This document shows positions 1 through 9,281 of a stretch of 64,000 nt of DNA, in pieces. Made by a program: the position numbers and the translations under genes. Every line of letters starts with the position of its first letter. The first letter of the stretch is position 1. The DNA comes from Chryseobacterium sp. KLBC 52 (GTDB lineage Bacteria > Bacteroidota > Bacteroidia > Flavobacteriales > Weeksellaceae): the NCBI RefSeq assembly GCF_003347605.1, contig NZ_QDFZ01000007.1:124001-188000 (forward strand). Direction: 5' to 3'. Under the pieces are notes generated by a model, which worked only from the letters and a program-made list of their open reading frames with translations, was not told where the DNA came from and did not search any database.

Positions 1-804
1 ACGTTTGGAAAGTACAGACATAAAGTGAGAAGAGTAAGGGTAAATTTTGCTAATCTTCCGAAAAGCTTTAAAGGCTATAAAATCATCCAGATTTCAGATG
101 TTCACAGTGGAAGTTTCTCAGATCCCAGCAAATTGCAGCATGCAATCGACCTGATCAACGAGCAGAAACCTGACCTGGTATTGTTTACCGGAGACATGGT
201 GAACAACGTAGCAGATGAGTTCAAACCTTTCATCCCTCTGTTTTCAAAAATTAAGGCTAAAGACGGAAAATTAGCTGTGCTAGGAAACCATGATTACGGA
301 GATTACGTAACCTGGGAATCACCTGCAGCCAAAAAACAAAACCTTGACAACTTAATTCAGTATGAAAAACAGGCGGGATTTGACATGCTGAGAAACGAGC
401 ACAGGGTGATCGAAAGAAACGGCGAAAAACTATATATTCTTGGAGTCGAAAACTGGGGACTGAAACCATTCCCTCAATTCGGAAGAATAGATGACGCTTT
501 AAAAGATGTGCCTGAATCCGCTACAAAGATTCTGATGAGCCATGATCCAACTCACTTTGACTACGTGGTAAAAAAACATCCTGCAAACATCCATCTGACC
601 CTTTCAGGACATACTCACGGAATGCAGTTTGGTTTAGATCTTAAAAATGTAAAATGGTCACCCGTACAGTATAAGTATCCAAAATGGGCTGACTTGTATG
701 AAAGTGAGGGGAAACTGCTGTATGTAAACAGAGGATTTGGTGTATTGGGATATCCAGGAAGAGTGGGTGTACTGCCGGAGATTACGCTTTTTGAGCTAAG
801 CTAG
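1..804 (+). CDS. Metallophosphoesterase, 5' end outside window
   Basis: Calcineurin-like metallophosphoesterase of the YkuE/YaeI-like membrane-associated type. Visible metal-binding motifs, in order, are the D-x-H of 'ISDVHSG', 'FTGDMVN', 'LGNHDYG', 'LMSHDP' and 'LSGHTHGMQFG', the full family set. The frame stays open to base 1 and reads TFGKYRHKVRRVRVNF, so the gene starts upstream of the window. The GTG at 25 is only the first in-window start codon and is unlikely to be the real one. These proteins usually have an N-terminal membrane segment, which would lie in the missing part. The substrate cannot be told from sequence; a phosphodiester or lipid-linked phosphate is typical. Confidence 0.9.
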   Translation, partial: TFGKYRHKVRRVRVNFANLPKSFKGYKIIQISDVHSGSFSDPSKLQHAIDLINEQKPDLVLFTGDMVNNVADEFKPFIPLFSKIKAKDGKLAVLGNHDYGDYVTWESPAAKKQNLDNLIQYEKQAGFDMLRNEHRVIERNGEKLYILGVENWGLKPFPQFGRIDDALKDVPESATKILMSHDPTHFDYVVKKHPANIHLTLSGHTHGMQFGLDLKNVKWSPVQYKYPKWADLYESEGKLLYVNRGFGVLGYPGRVGVLPEITLFELS

Positions 805-805
805 A

Positions 806-949
806 GGTTCGGACTTCGGGATGCGAGATTCGGGGTACGAGTTATTATTTACAAATGGTGGGTTGTTTTTGTTCCTGGTTACCTACCGCGTTAAACACTT
901 ACACTCTCAAACTCAAAAACCCTGCTACCTAATATCTGCAACCTATTAC
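806..949. repeat. Low-complexity gap: G-rich left part, C-rich right part
   Basis: The gap between two convergent genes opens with G-rich words (TTCGGGATGCGAGATTCGGG near 814-837) and ends with C-rich words (CTGCTACC, CTGCAACC, TTACC near 921-948). The same style recurs at 9085-9280 and 22690-22795. The two halves have complementary composition but do not form a clean hairpin by eye. A short open frame crosses it but has no gene-like features. Confidence 0.5.
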
Positions 950-1702
950 CTAAAAAATATAATCTTTCATGCGGGAAGTAGCCATTTCCCTGTCATTGAG
1001 AAAAGTAAGGAGGGCATCTAATTTGTCCTCCATTTTTTTGCCCGAAAATAAGCTTCGGTAAAAAGGAATATCAAAACGATATTTCTTGAAATCTGTAAAC
1101 TGCCATGTGTTGAGATAGATCAGCACAAATTCTTCATTCTGCAAAGTTTCGAGAACCATATTCTGATAATACTTCATCGGCAGGATCTGGAATACAAAAT
1201 CATTATAAGGCAGCTGACTGTATGGAGAGATACTTTCCGGAACAATACTCAGTCCGTCTTCTTCTGTGATGACGGTATCTCTTTTAAGTCTTTTGAAAGG
1301 AAAAAGAATATTGGCATTATCAATATTAGAGACATAATTAAATTCCATCATCTTCAAAGTTTCCTGAGAAACTTTTACATCTTTCTGACGGATTCCTCTG
1401 ATCTGTTTTTCCAGAAGATCCTGAATATTCTTCTTGGCATTTTCAATTTCTTCAGGATTTGAACCTTTGTTATAAAAAGCAATTTCATGCCCTTTGGATG
1501 AAATTGCTTTTATTAAATGATGAAGTTTTTCGGTAAGAGAAACCTCTACAAAAAAACTTGATTTGACATCATGAATATCTAAAATTCTAAGAATAGCTTT
1601 GGTATTATCTTCTGTAATTTTCAATCGCTCATCAGCAGTAATTGAAGAGCCGTTTTTTACTTCAGCCTCAATACAGGTGATGTTAAAAGTCAATAATACC
1701 AT
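950..1702 (-). CDS. Polysaccharide deacetylase-like protein, degenerate active site
   Basis: A 250-residue protein with the outline of a polysaccharide deacetylase (NodB-fold) domain: a first strand 'LLTFNIT', then 'SSFFVEV', then 'SSKGHEIAFYNKG'. In active enzymes the first strand carries an Asp ('TFDD' or 'TFDVE') and the GHEI stretch continues into a zinc-binding H-x3-H. Here the Asp position is Asn7, and the stretch after GHEI has no His. It lacks a signal peptide. Either the fold has been kept for a non-catalytic role or the active site is built differently. It is convergent with the metallophosphoesterase and separate from the tdh gene behind it. Confidence 0.6.
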   Translation of the reverse strand: MVLLTFNITCIEAEVKNGSSITADERLKITEDNTKAILRILDIHDVKSSFFVEVSLTEKLHHLIKAISSKGHEIAFYNKGSNPEEIENAKKNIQDLLEKQIRGIRQKDVKVSQETLKMMEFNYVSNIDNANILFPFKRLKRDTVITEEDGLSIVPESISPYSQLPYNDFVFQILPMKYYQNMVLETLQNEEFVLIYLNTWQFTDFKKYRFDIPFYRSLFSGKKMEDKLDALLTFLNDREMATSRMKDYIF

Positions 1703-1786
1703 TTAAATCAAAGTTTATATAAATTCTATAAAATATTAAAAATCAGATGTTAAAAACAAAAGTAATTAAAGCATTACTTTACATTA

Positions 1787-2752
1787 TTAATCCTTTCCTA
1801 ATTTTACTTTCAGATTCTTGATCATATCTTTTGTCATTTCAGAAATTCCGAAATCATACGTCAGACCCCAGTCTTTTTTCGCTACTGAATCATCAATAGA
1901 AGCCGGCCATGAATCTGCAATTGCCTGTCTGAAATCCGGGTTATAATCGATCGTAAAATCCGGAATTTCTTTCTTGATTTCGTCTGATAATTCTTTTGGA
2001 GTAAATGACATTCCGCCCAAATTATAAGAAGAACGAACCGTCAAACTTTCTTTAGGAGCGTCCATTAATTTCAAGGTTGCATTGATGGCATCATCCATAT
2101 ACAACATCGGCATTCCTGTATTTTCGGAAATGAAACTTGTATACTTTCCGTCTTCAATTGCTTTGTAGAAAATCTCAACGGCATAGTCGGTAGTTCCACC
2201 TCCTGCCGGAGTCTTCCATGAGATCAATCCGGGATATCTGATACTTCTTACATCCACCCCATATTTATCGAAATAGTACTCACACCACTTCTCCCCTGCC
2301 ATTTTAGAGATTCCGTAAACAGTTGTTGGATTCAACACTACATCCTGTCCTACGTCATGCTTTGGAATTCCTTTTCCAAATACTGCGATAGAACTTGGCC
2401 AGAAGATCTTTTTAAGAAGCCCTTCTTTCGCCATTTCACAAAAATGAAGCAGTGGCTCAAGATTCAGTTTCCACGCAAAAACAGGCTGCTTTTCAGAAGT
2501 TCCGGATAAAAGGGAAGCGAGGTGATACACTGTCGTGATCTCATAATCATGAATCACCTGTCTTACCAATTGGGTATTGGTAACATCCATTCTTTCGTAG
2601 TGTCCGGCAGAAGTAATTCCTTCCTGCCATCTGTCCAATCCTGAAGCAACAACGTTTTCCGCTCCATGAATTTCAACAAGTCTGTTTGTCAGTTCGGTAC
2701 CAATTTGTCCCAAGGCACCTGTAATCAATATTCTTTCCGTATAGGATTCCAT
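1787..2752 (-). CDS. tdh: L-threonine 3-dehydrogenase, epimerase-like type
   Basis: NAD-dependent extended short-chain dehydrogenase of 321 residues. The Rossmann glycine motif is 'ITGALGQIG', and the catalytic Y-x3-K is in 'TTVYGISKMAGEKW', preceded by 'WPSSIAVFG'. The 'RYPGLISW' and 'GGGTTDYAVEIF' stretches match the bacteroidete/archaeal threonine dehydrogenases related to UDP-galactose epimerase rather than a sugar epimerase. It would oxidise threonine to 2-amino-3-ketobutyrate, which the kbl product (59745-60941) then cleaves to glycine and acetyl-CoA. The two genes are 57 kb apart here. A -7 box lies at 2778-2785. Confidence 0.85.
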   Translation of the reverse strand: MESYTERILITGALGQIGTELTNRLVEIHGAENVVASGLDRWQEGITSAGHYERMDVTNTQLVRQVIHDYEITTVYHLASLLSGTSEKQPVFAWKLNLEPLLHFCEMAKEGLLKKIFWPSSIAVFGKGIPKHDVGQDVVLNPTTVYGISKMAGEKWCEYYFDKYGVDVRSIRYPGLISWKTPAGGGTTDYAVEIFYKAIEDGKYTSFISENTGMPMLYMDDAINATLKLMDAPKESLTVRSSYNLGGMSFTPKELSDEIKKEIPDFTIDYNPDFRQAIADSWPASIDDSVAKKDWGLTYDFGISEMTKDMIKNLKVKLGKD

Positions 2753-2777
2753 TTTTCAGATTTTTTTTAGAATTGTA

Positions 2778-2785
2778 CAAAAGTA
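2778..2785 (-). promoter_or_regulatory. -7 promoter box for tdh
   Basis: On the minus strand this reads TACTTTTG, an exact match to the Bacteroidota TAnnTTTG -7 consensus, 26 bases upstream of the start codon. No clear -33 TTG at the usual spacing. Confidence 0.5.
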
Positions 2786-2807
2786 AAAAAAACATGCCAA
2801 CCATAAT

Positions 2808-2836
2808 AAAAAAGGTATACTTTCGTACACCTTTTT
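2808..2836 (-). terminator. Terminator after the TonB-dependent receptor gene
   Basis: Stem AAAAAGGTATAC / GTACACCTTTTT with a TTTC loop and one mismatch. It is followed by U-rich sequence on the minus strand and lies just past the stop of the 2856-5708 gene. Confidence 0.6.
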
Positions 2837-2855
2837 ATATTCCTGAAATCTTTAA

Positions 2856-5708
2856 CTAAAAAGTAAGATTTACCCTGGCAAAAAGAAATCTTCCGTTCAT
2901 TCCGAACTGAGAAACATTTCTTGAGTACACAAACTGGTTTTGATTAGTAAGATCAATGGTGGAAGTATTAACATATACGAGGTTACCGGAAGCATCCAGA
3001 GAAGGAGTTTTTACCGTTGCCGGACCGTAGTTTTTATCAGGATAAATATCAAACAAATTATTCGCCCCGACTGTCAGTTTAAAGTTTTTAGTAAAATTAT
3101 ATCCAAGAGAGAGGTCGGTAATTATTTTTCCTCCCCAAACGGGATGTTCAGTAGCAACAGCCTGTCCGTTAATGATTTCCCCACTTACGATTCCGTCCCC
3201 GTTAGCATCCATTGCATTAGGATCCGTAACTTTCCCGAAATAAACATTTCTTAGCAGCACACTGAATTTATTAATCTCCAGGGCATTGTTCAAGGAAGCT
3301 TTGAATCTTGGGATAGCTTCTTCAAGGTAAACACGGCTGGATTCCGAATAATACCTGTTGATCTGCCCGGCATTGATTAGAACATCAGAACCATGTATAT
3401 CGCCTATCCTGTTTGTCTTTGACACTGTAACAGCAAAATCAGAATTCAAAGCTACTGCCTGAGAAAATTTTGCTTTATGTGAAATCACCCCTTCAATACC
3501 TTTCGTCTGTGTATCAATCGCATTTGCAAAAAAAGTGGCAGCATTTGCATTGGCTTTATCAAAGGCAGTCTGCAATTTACCTAGGTCACTTTCCGCCGGA
3601 TAAGTTCCTGAAGGCCTTGAAAACTGATCAGTTAATACAACTCTGTTTTTAATTTTAATATAATAACCATCCATTGTAAACGTTAAATTCATCTGAGGGA
3701 TCTTAGCCGTAAAACCAGCAGAATAACTCACCGACTCTTCCTGTTTCAATTGTGGAATTCCAAGAATACCCGCTACATCGGAATCATTAGAAAAAGTACC
3801 TACTTCATATGCCGTTCCGCCCACAAATTGTGTCGCTGTGGCATTAAAATAGATCTGCTGCAAAGAAGGAGCCCTGAATCCTGTGGAATGTGCCGCCCGG
3901 AGATTGATATGGTCAGTTAATTTATATCTTGTAGCTACCTTATAGTTGAATGTTGAACCAAAGTCTGAATAGTTTTCATATCTCAAAGCGGCACTCACCA
4001 ACCATTTATCTGTAACATCCAGTTCCGTATCCACATAAGCAGCTATAGAATGTCTTCCTTTATTTAAAGCATTTTCAGGCCGGAAACCAGGAAACACCTG
4101 AGCTCCTCCGGGTCTGGTACTTCCAAAGAAATCGGTAGGCTTTAGTGCGCTACTTGTTACAGGGTTTTGAATACTCCCATTAATATCATACAGAGCCCAT
4201 GAAGCTTCCTCACCGTTTTCTATCTTATATTTTTCAAACCTCATTTCTCCTCCAAAGGCAATATTAAACCCTTTTAACCAGTCTAACTTGGTATCGAAGT
4301 CTGCATTGATGGTATTTTGAGAGAATCCCAAACCTCCTGCATTAAACTCTCTTTTACCAGGATACAGCATGGATGCATTGGCGGTATTTTTTATTGTATA
4401 ATCAAAAGTATTTCTTCCGAACGTATTACTGATATCATAATTAATATTACCTAGTTTTCCTTTAAACCCTGCTGCAAAAGAGAGATCTATAACATCAGAA
4501 GTAATTTCCGGTAAAAAACCATTAGGATATATTGACGTTGAGGTTCTGTTTTGATTAGGTCTTCTGTAAAATCCTGCTGCATTTCCTGCTCTATAGGAAA
4601 TTCCCCCAAAAGCATATCCCCGGATTGTTGTAGACAGGTCAAATTCAGAGTTCATAAAAAACTGACCGGACCCTAACCTGGATTGTCCCACCCTCATATT
4701 AAAGTCGTCTCTTGTTAATCCTCTGTAAGCAAGTTCATTTTCAGTAACATCACCCTTAAGCAGATCCTGCAGGGCAGCAATTGTATTTGCCGACTGAATA
4801 CTAGCCTGCTGTGCAGCAGTAAAATAGTTTACATTTGGAGCATATTGATGTATATAATCTATGATTTGTTGTGTATTGGAAGTATTATTGATATTCCCAA
4901 AAAGAGCAGAAATATTAACTCCTTTTTCTAACGCTCTCTGCTCAACTGCATTATAACCATTAAAGATATCCCCTGTTGCTGACTTTGCTCTTCTGGTATC
5001 ATTCCTGTTCAGCAAGCTTGCTGTAAAATTAATGAATCCGTTATTGCCAATTTTAGTTCCGTAATTAAGATCAAGCTGATACTTCTCTCCGTCCCATCCT
5101 CCGGTATGATCATTAGCTCCTTTCGAATTAAATCCACCTCCTGTAATTGCAGCGGTAAATGCATTCGTATTTTTTTTCATGATCACATTAATTACTCCGG
5201 CAATCGCATCAGAACCATATTGCGCTGATGCACCGTCCCGCAGTACTTCCAGCCTTTCAATCGCAAAAGCCGGAATAGCATTCAGATCTGTACCTACTGA
5301 TCCCCTGCCTGGAGAACCGTTAATATTTACAAGTGATGAAGTATGCCTTCTCTTTCCATTAAGTAAAACAAGTACCTGATCCGGTCCCAGCCCTCTCAGC
5401 TGAGCAGGATCAACATGATCTGTACCATCTGCTACAGTGGTTGAATTGGAAGTAAAAGAGGGCGCAGCATAGTTTAAGATCTGATTCAGATCGGTTTGCG
5501 GGCTTAGCACAGATTGTGATCCAATATTAATAACATCTACAGGAACAGGTGTATCAGTTGCAACACGGTTTTTATTTCTGGATCCTACGGTAATCTTAAC
5601 TTCATCTACTGATTTTACTTGTACAGAATCTTTAGTTTGAGCATTTAGGTTAGCTGATAGAAAGAACAGGCCTCCCAAAAAGGCAATTTTCTGGTAATTT
5701 TTTTTCAT
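2856..5708 (-). CDS. TonB-dependent receptor
   Basis: Outer-membrane receptor of 950 residues. It starts with a signal peptide ending near 'SANLNAQ', followed by a TonB-box-like 'DEVKITVGSR'. A plug domain follows, with 'QLRGLGPDQVLVLLNGKRRH' and 'IERLEVLRDGASAQYGSDAI', then a long beta-barrel ending in the typical terminal phenylalanine ('ARVNLTF'). A loop carries 'DANGDGIVSGE', an EF-hand-like calcium motif. I chose the second Met (MKKNYQ): the -7 box TACATTTG on the minus strand (5721-5728) lies between the first Met codon and this one, so the longer start cannot be transcribed from that promoter. It stands alone, divergent from ggt; the substrate is unknown. Confidence 0.9.
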   Translation of the reverse strand: MKKNYQKIAFLGGLFFLSANLNAQTKDSVQVKSVDEVKITVGSRNKNRVATDTPVPVDVINIGSQSVLSPQTDLNQILNYAAPSFTSNSTTVADGTDHVDPAQLRGLGPDQVLVLLNGKRRHTSSLVNINGSPGRGSVGTDLNAIPAFAIERLEVLRDGASAQYGSDAIAGVINVIMKKNTNAFTAAITGGGFNSKGANDHTGGWDGEKYQLDLNYGTKIGNNGFINFTASLLNRNDTRRAKSATGDIFNGYNAVEQRALEKGVNISALFGNINNTSNTQQIIDYIHQYAPNVNYFTAAQQASIQSANTIAALQDLLKGDVTENELAYRGLTRDDFNMRVGQSRLGSGQFFMNSEFDLSTTIRGYAFGGISYRAGNAAGFYRRPNQNRTSTSIYPNGFLPEITSDVIDLSFAAGFKGKLGNINYDISNTFGRNTFDYTIKNTANASMLYPGKREFNAGGLGFSQNTINADFDTKLDWLKGFNIAFGGEMRFEKYKIENGEEASWALYDINGSIQNPVTSSALKPTDFFGSTRPGGAQVFPGFRPENALNKGRHSIAAYVDTELDVTDKWLVSAALRYENYSDFGSTFNYKVATRYKLTDHINLRAAHSTGFRAPSLQQIYFNATATQFVGGTAYEVGTFSNDSDVAGILGIPQLKQEESVSYSAGFTAKIPQMNLTFTMDGYYIKIKNRVVLTDQFSRPSGTYPAESDLGKLQTAFDKANANAATFFANAIDTQTKGIEGVISHKAKFSQAVALNSDFAVTVSKTNRIGDIHGSDVLINAGQINRYYSESSRVYLEEAIPRFKASLNNALEINKFSVLLRNVYFGKVTDPNAMDANGDGIVSGEIINGQAVATEHPVWGGKIITDLSLGYNFTKNFKLTVGANNLFDIYPDKNYGPATVKTPSLDASGNLVYVNTSTIDLTNQNQFVYSRNVSQFGMNGRFLFARVNLTF

Positions 5709-5720
5709 GCATTTTTTTTT

Positions 5721-5728
5721 CAAATGTA
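5721..5728 (-). promoter_or_regulatory. -7 promoter box for the TonB-dependent receptor
   Basis: TACATTTG on the minus strand, 12 bases upstream of the chosen start at 5708. It decides the start codon, because the alternative ATG at 5732 lies upstream of it. Confidence 0.55.
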
Positions 5729-5913
5729 GCAATTCAAATCATAAAAAATAAACTAAATTTCACTAAAACTCTAAATAATTTAAATATTATTCAATATTAT
5801 TAATTAAATAAACAATTAATCACAAATTAATTTAAAACATAATAACAAGTACAAATAATAATGTATGATTTTCATCTACTTGATAAAAACAGCCATTTAC
5901 ACAAAAAATTCAA

Positions 5914-5921
5914 TAATTTTG
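5914..5921 (+). promoter_or_regulatory. -7 promoter box for ggt
   Basis: TAATTTTG, an exact TAnnTTTG match, 20 bases before the ATG at 5942. It lies inside the longer open frame that begins at 5861 and so argues against that start. Confidence 0.55.
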
Positions 5922-5941
5922 TTGTAAGAAAAAACAATCAT

Positions 5942-7630
5942 ATGAAGAAGATTTTAATTGCTTCGATGCTTTTGGCTGCTCAACTTAGCTGGGCTCAGTT
6001 CACAGATATCAATATTATCAAAGAAGTACAGGTAAAAAAGAAAGGTGTTGTGGTCTCCGCACATCCGTTAGCCAGTGAAGCGGGAGCCAAAATCTTAAAG
6101 ATGGGCGGAAATGCCTATGATGCTGTTACGGCGACACAATATGCACTTGCTGTAGTATATCCGCAAGCCGGAAACATTGGTGGCGGAGGATTTTTGGTAG
6201 GCGTAAAAAATAATGGTGAAAAATTTACACTGGATTACAGGGAAACAGCTCCCAAAAAAGCTTCCCGAGATATGTATATTGATAAAAAAGGAAAAGCAGA
6301 TACAGATCTTTCCCAGAACGGAAGACTGGCTGTAGGTATTCCCGGAAGTGTAGCAGGTTTCTTTGCAACGCTGAAGTACTGTAAACTGCCTATGGAAAAA
6401 ATCATCCAGCCTGCTATTGATCTTGCTGAAAAAGGATTTGCCATCACAGACAAAGAGGCAGAAATGCTGAATAACCAAAGGGAAAAATTCCAGAAACATA
6501 ATAAATCTTCCATCATTTTCGTGAAGGATACCCCATGGAAAGCCGGAGATCTATTGGTTCAAAAAGACTTAGCTGAAACTTTGAAACTGATTCAGAAACA
6601 AGGAGCAAAAGGTTTTTATGAAGGAAAAACAGCTGATCTTTTAGTTGCCGAAATGAAAAGAGGAAACGGAATCATCACTCTGGAAGATCTTAAAAATTAT
6701 AAAGTTGCCGAAAGAAAAGCGCTTGAATTTGATTACAAAGGAAGCAATGTTGTTACGATGCCTTTACCATCAAGTGGTGGAGTTCTTCTTGCCCAGATGC
6801 TCAGAATGGCTAGTTTCGAAAACCTTGAAAAGTATCAGCAAAACTCTGCAAAAGCGGTTCAGATTATGGCCGAAGCAGAAAGAAGAGCCTTTGCAGACAG
6901 AGCAGAATATATGGGGGATCCGGATTTTATTCAGGATAAAACCTCTTACCTGATCTCGGATGAATATCTGAAAGGAAGATGGAAAAGTTTCAGTTTTGAC
7001 AAGGCTACTCCAAGTTCCGAAGTAGGTAAAATCATAGAACAGCCTAAAGAATCTATGCAGACCACCCATATTTCCGTATTGGATAAGGACGGAAATGCAG
7101 CTTCGGTAACGACAACTCTTAACGGGTATTACGGAAGCAAAGTGCTTGTTTCAGGTGCAGGATTCTTTTTAAATAATGAAATGGATGATTTCTCTATCAA
7201 ACCAGGTGTACCGAATATGTTTGGAGCTGTGGGTGGAGAGGCCAATTCAATACAGCCTAACAAGAGAATGCTCTCTTCTATGACCCCAACCATTATTCTT
7301 AAAAACGGAAAGCCTTATATGGTTGTGGGAACACCTGGAGGAACTACAATTCCAACTTCAGTATACCAATCCATTGTGAATGTGGTTGATTTTAAACTCA
7401 ATGCGAACATGTCAGTCAATGCACCAAAGTTCCACCACCAGTGGCTTCCGGAAACCATTACTGTTGAAAATAATTTTCCGGAAAGTACTATTTCTGAACT
7501 GAAAAGTAAGAATTACGTCATTGAAAAGACAAAATATATTGGGAAAACAGAAATGATTGTTCTTGATGAAAACGGAAATATTCACGCAGTAGCAGATGGC
7601 CGTGGAGATGATTCTGTAGCAGTGGAATAA
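5942..7630 (+). CDS. ggt: Gamma-glutamyltransferase
   Basis: Periplasmic gamma-glutamyltranspeptidase/glutathione hydrolase, 562 residues from the chosen ATG. A signal peptide (MKKILIASMLLAAQLSWAQ) leads into the large-subunit part with 'GGNAYDAVTATQYAL' and 'GNIGGGGFLV'. The autoprocessing site is Q373-T374 in 'MQTTHISVLDKDGNAAS', with Thr374 as the new N-terminal nucleophile of the small subunit. 'PGGTTIPTSVYQ' matches the C-terminal substrate-binding glycines. Its role is cleavage of gamma-glutamyl bonds in glutathione and peptides outside the cytoplasm. The upstream extension to 5861 is rejected because the promoter lies inside it. Confidence 0.95.
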   Translation: MKKILIASMLLAAQLSWAQFTDINIIKEVQVKKKGVVVSAHPLASEAGAKILKMGGNAYDAVTATQYALAVVYPQAGNIGGGGFLVGVKNNGEKFTLDYRETAPKKASRDMYIDKKGKADTDLSQNGRLAVGIPGSVAGFFATLKYCKLPMEKIIQPAIDLAEKGFAITDKEAEMLNNQREKFQKHNKSSIIFVKDTPWKAGDLLVQKDLAETLKLIQKQGAKGFYEGKTADLLVAEMKRGNGIITLEDLKNYKVAERKALEFDYKGSNVVTMPLPSSGGVLLAQMLRMASFENLEKYQQNSAKAVQIMAEAERRAFADRAEYMGDPDFIQDKTSYLISDEYLKGRWKSFSFDKATPSSEVGKIIEQPKESMQTTHISVLDKDGNAASVTTTLNGYYGSKVLVSGAGFFLNNEMDDFSIKPGVPNMFGAVGGEANSIQPNKRMLSSMTPTIILKNGKPYMVVGTPGGTTIPTSVYQSIVNVVDFKLNANMSVNAPKFHHQWLPETITVENNFPESTISELKSKNYVIEKTKYIGKTEMIVLDENGNIHAVADGRGDDSVAVE

Positions 7631-7655
7631 TCCTTATATAATACAGCAATAATAC

Positions 7656-7696
7656 AGCTTGGGCTTCATTCGGAGAATGAAGCCCAAGCTTTTTTA
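7656..7696 (+). terminator. Terminator after ggt
   Basis: Perfect 16-bp stem (AGCTTGGGCTTCATTC / GAATGAAGCCCAAGCT) with a three-base loop, followed by a T run. Confidence 0.9.
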
Positions 7697-7764
7697 AGCA
7701 TTTTAGAAAACCAATCCTGTAGATTCTTTTAATGACTTTTGTCATGTTTTCAGATAAATTTTCT

Positions 7765-7772
7765 TAATTTTC
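7765..7772 (+). promoter_or_regulatory. Possible -7 box for the dicarboxylate carrier
   Basis: TAATTTTC is one base off the TAnnTTTG consensus, with a TTG 23 bases upstream (7739-7741). The assignment is weak. Confidence 0.3.
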
Positions 7773-7800
7773 GGCCTTAAAAAAACAAAACGACTGTTCT

Positions 7801-9081
7801 TTGAAAGCAAAAAAAATATACAATCAGCTTTATTTCCAAGTGATTATCGCCATCATTGCGGGTATTCTTCTGGGAAAATTTTATCCTGAATTAGGTGAAA
7901 AGATGAAACCTTTGGGAGACGGATTCATCAAACTGGTAAAAATGATTATCGCTCCGGTAATTTTTATAACCCTTACTTTGGGGATCGCTCACATGACCGA
8001 TTTGAAAAAAGTAGGAAGAATTGCAATTAAAGCAATGATCTATTTTTTTACCTTTTCAACTCTGGCTCTTATTATCGGATTAGTGGTAGGAAATATTCTG
8101 CAGCCGGGACATGGTTTGAACATTGATCCTGCTACCCTTTCGGGCGATGTTTCACAATACCAGGCAAAAGCTCATGAATCTACACTTACCGGTTTTATTA
8201 TGAATATTATTCCCGAGACATTATTCAGTCCATTGGTGGGTGATAATATCCTTCAGGTTCTTCTGGTCGCTATTTTAATGGGAGTTGCTTTGGTTTTAAC
8301 AAAAGAAAAGAGCCAGAAAGTAACCGATTTCCTACATGATTTATCCACTCCGGTATTTAAAATCGTCCATATGCTCATGAAACTTGCCCCGATAGGTGCT
8401 TTCGGAGCCATGGCTTTTACGATTGGTAAATACGGACTTCATTCTGTTCTGAATCTTATATTCCTTGTAGGTACATTTTATATTACGTCAATCCTGTTTG
8501 TCGTTCTGGTATTGGGAGCGGTAGCATGGTATAACGGATTTAATATTTTGAAACTTCTTTTTTACCTTAAAGAAGAACTTCTTCTCGTTCTGGGCACAAG
8601 CTCGTCAGAATCTGCCCTTCCCGGAATTATGGAAAAACTTGAAAAAGCGGGCTGTTCACGCGCCATTGTAGGCCTTGTGGTTCCCACCGGATATTCTTTC
8701 AATCTTGACGGAACGAATATTTATATGACCCTGGCCTCTCTCTTTATTGCTCAGGCCTTAAATATTCATCTTCCTATTGAAAAGCAGCTGATGCTTCTTT
8801 TAGTGGCTATGTTAAGTTCAAAAGGTGCAGCTGGCGTTACAGGTGCCGGATTTGTTACCCTTGCAGCAACACTGGCCGTAGTTCCTGAAATTCCGATTGC
8901 AGGAATGACTTTGATTCTTGGAATTGATAAGTTCATGAGTGAATGCCGTGCATTAACGAATGTTATTGGAAATTCCGTAGCAACAGTTGTTGTAGCGAAT
9001 TGGGAAAAACAGCTTGATAAAAAACAGCTTCACTACTGCCTGGACCATCCGGCTGAGGTAGAAAAGAAACTGGAAGTGTAA
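7801..9081 (+). CDS. dctA: Dicarboxylate/amino acid:cation symporter (DctA/GltP type)
   Basis: Membrane carrier of the DAACS family, 426 residues with about eight hydrophobic segments plus re-entrant loops. The serine-rich hairpin '[12 protein letters not shown]' and the transmembrane 7 motif 'NLDGTNIYM' are both intact. 'KMIIAPVIF' near residue 45 is also typical. It should import C4-dicarboxylates or acidic amino acids with Na+ or H+. The frame opens with TTG, with no in-frame ATG before the conserved N-terminus, so a TTG start is the best choice. It is a single gene between a strong terminator and a repeat-rich gap. Confidence 0.88.
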   Translation: MKAKKIYNQLYFQVIIAIIAGILLGKFYPELGEKMKPLGDGFIKLVKMIIAPVIFITLTLGIAHMTDLKKVGRIAIKAMIYFFTFSTLALIIGLVVGNILQPGHGLNIDPATLSGDVSQYQAKAHESTLTGFIMNIIPETLFSPLVGDNILQVLLVAILMGVALVLTKEKSQKVTDFLHDLSTPVFKIVHMLMKLAPIGAFGAMAFTIGKYGLHSVLNLIFLVGTFYITSILFVVLVLGAVAWYNGFNILKLLFYLKEELLLVLGTSSSESALPGIMEKLEKAGCSRAIVGLVVPTGYSFNLDGTNIYMTLASLFIAQALNIHLPIEKQLMLLLVAMLSSKGAAGVTGAGFVTLAATLAVVPEIPIAGMTLILGIDKFMSECRALTNVIGNSVATVVVANWEKQLDKKQLHYCLDHPAEVEKKLEV

Positions 9082-9084
9082 ATA

Positions 9085-9280
9085 GGTGGCAGATGGTAGT
9101 TTTTAGGTTGCAGGGATTCGGGAGAGAATCAAGGTTTAAGGTTCAAGATTCAAGGTTCAAGATTCAAGATTCAAGGTTTAAGGTTTAAGGTTTAATGTTG
9201 TGTGTAACACGTAACTCGAAACCAAACAACCAGCAATTAGTAAACCCGAAACAAAAAACCCGCACCCCGTAATCTAAAAC
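9085..9280. repeat. Repeat-rich gap with 9-bp tandem-like words
   Basis: Between two convergent genes. The left part is G-rich (GGTGGCAGATGG, GGTTGCAGGGATTCGGG). The middle (about 9129-9195) repeats AAGGTTTAAGGTTC and AAGATTCAAGGTTC words in roughly 9-base steps. The right part is C-rich (AACTCGAAACC, AAACAACCAGC, AACCCGAAAC, ACCCGCACCCCG). No terminator with a clean U run is seen. Confidence 0.7.
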
Positions 9281-9281
9281 T

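Noticed and set aside
821..1021. Plus-strand open frame of 66 codons
   Set aside because: It runs through low-complexity gap sequence into the antisense of the deacetylase-like gene; no domain and no promoter.
1787..2752. UDP-sugar epimerase
   Set aside because: The fold is shared, but the conserved stretches match the epimerase-like threonine dehydrogenases, and a kbl gene is present in the window.
5748..5800. Fur-like box upstream of the 2856-5708 receptor (TCTAAATAATTTAAAT)
   Set aside because: Only one half-site resembles the hmuR boxes and the region is simply AT-rich.
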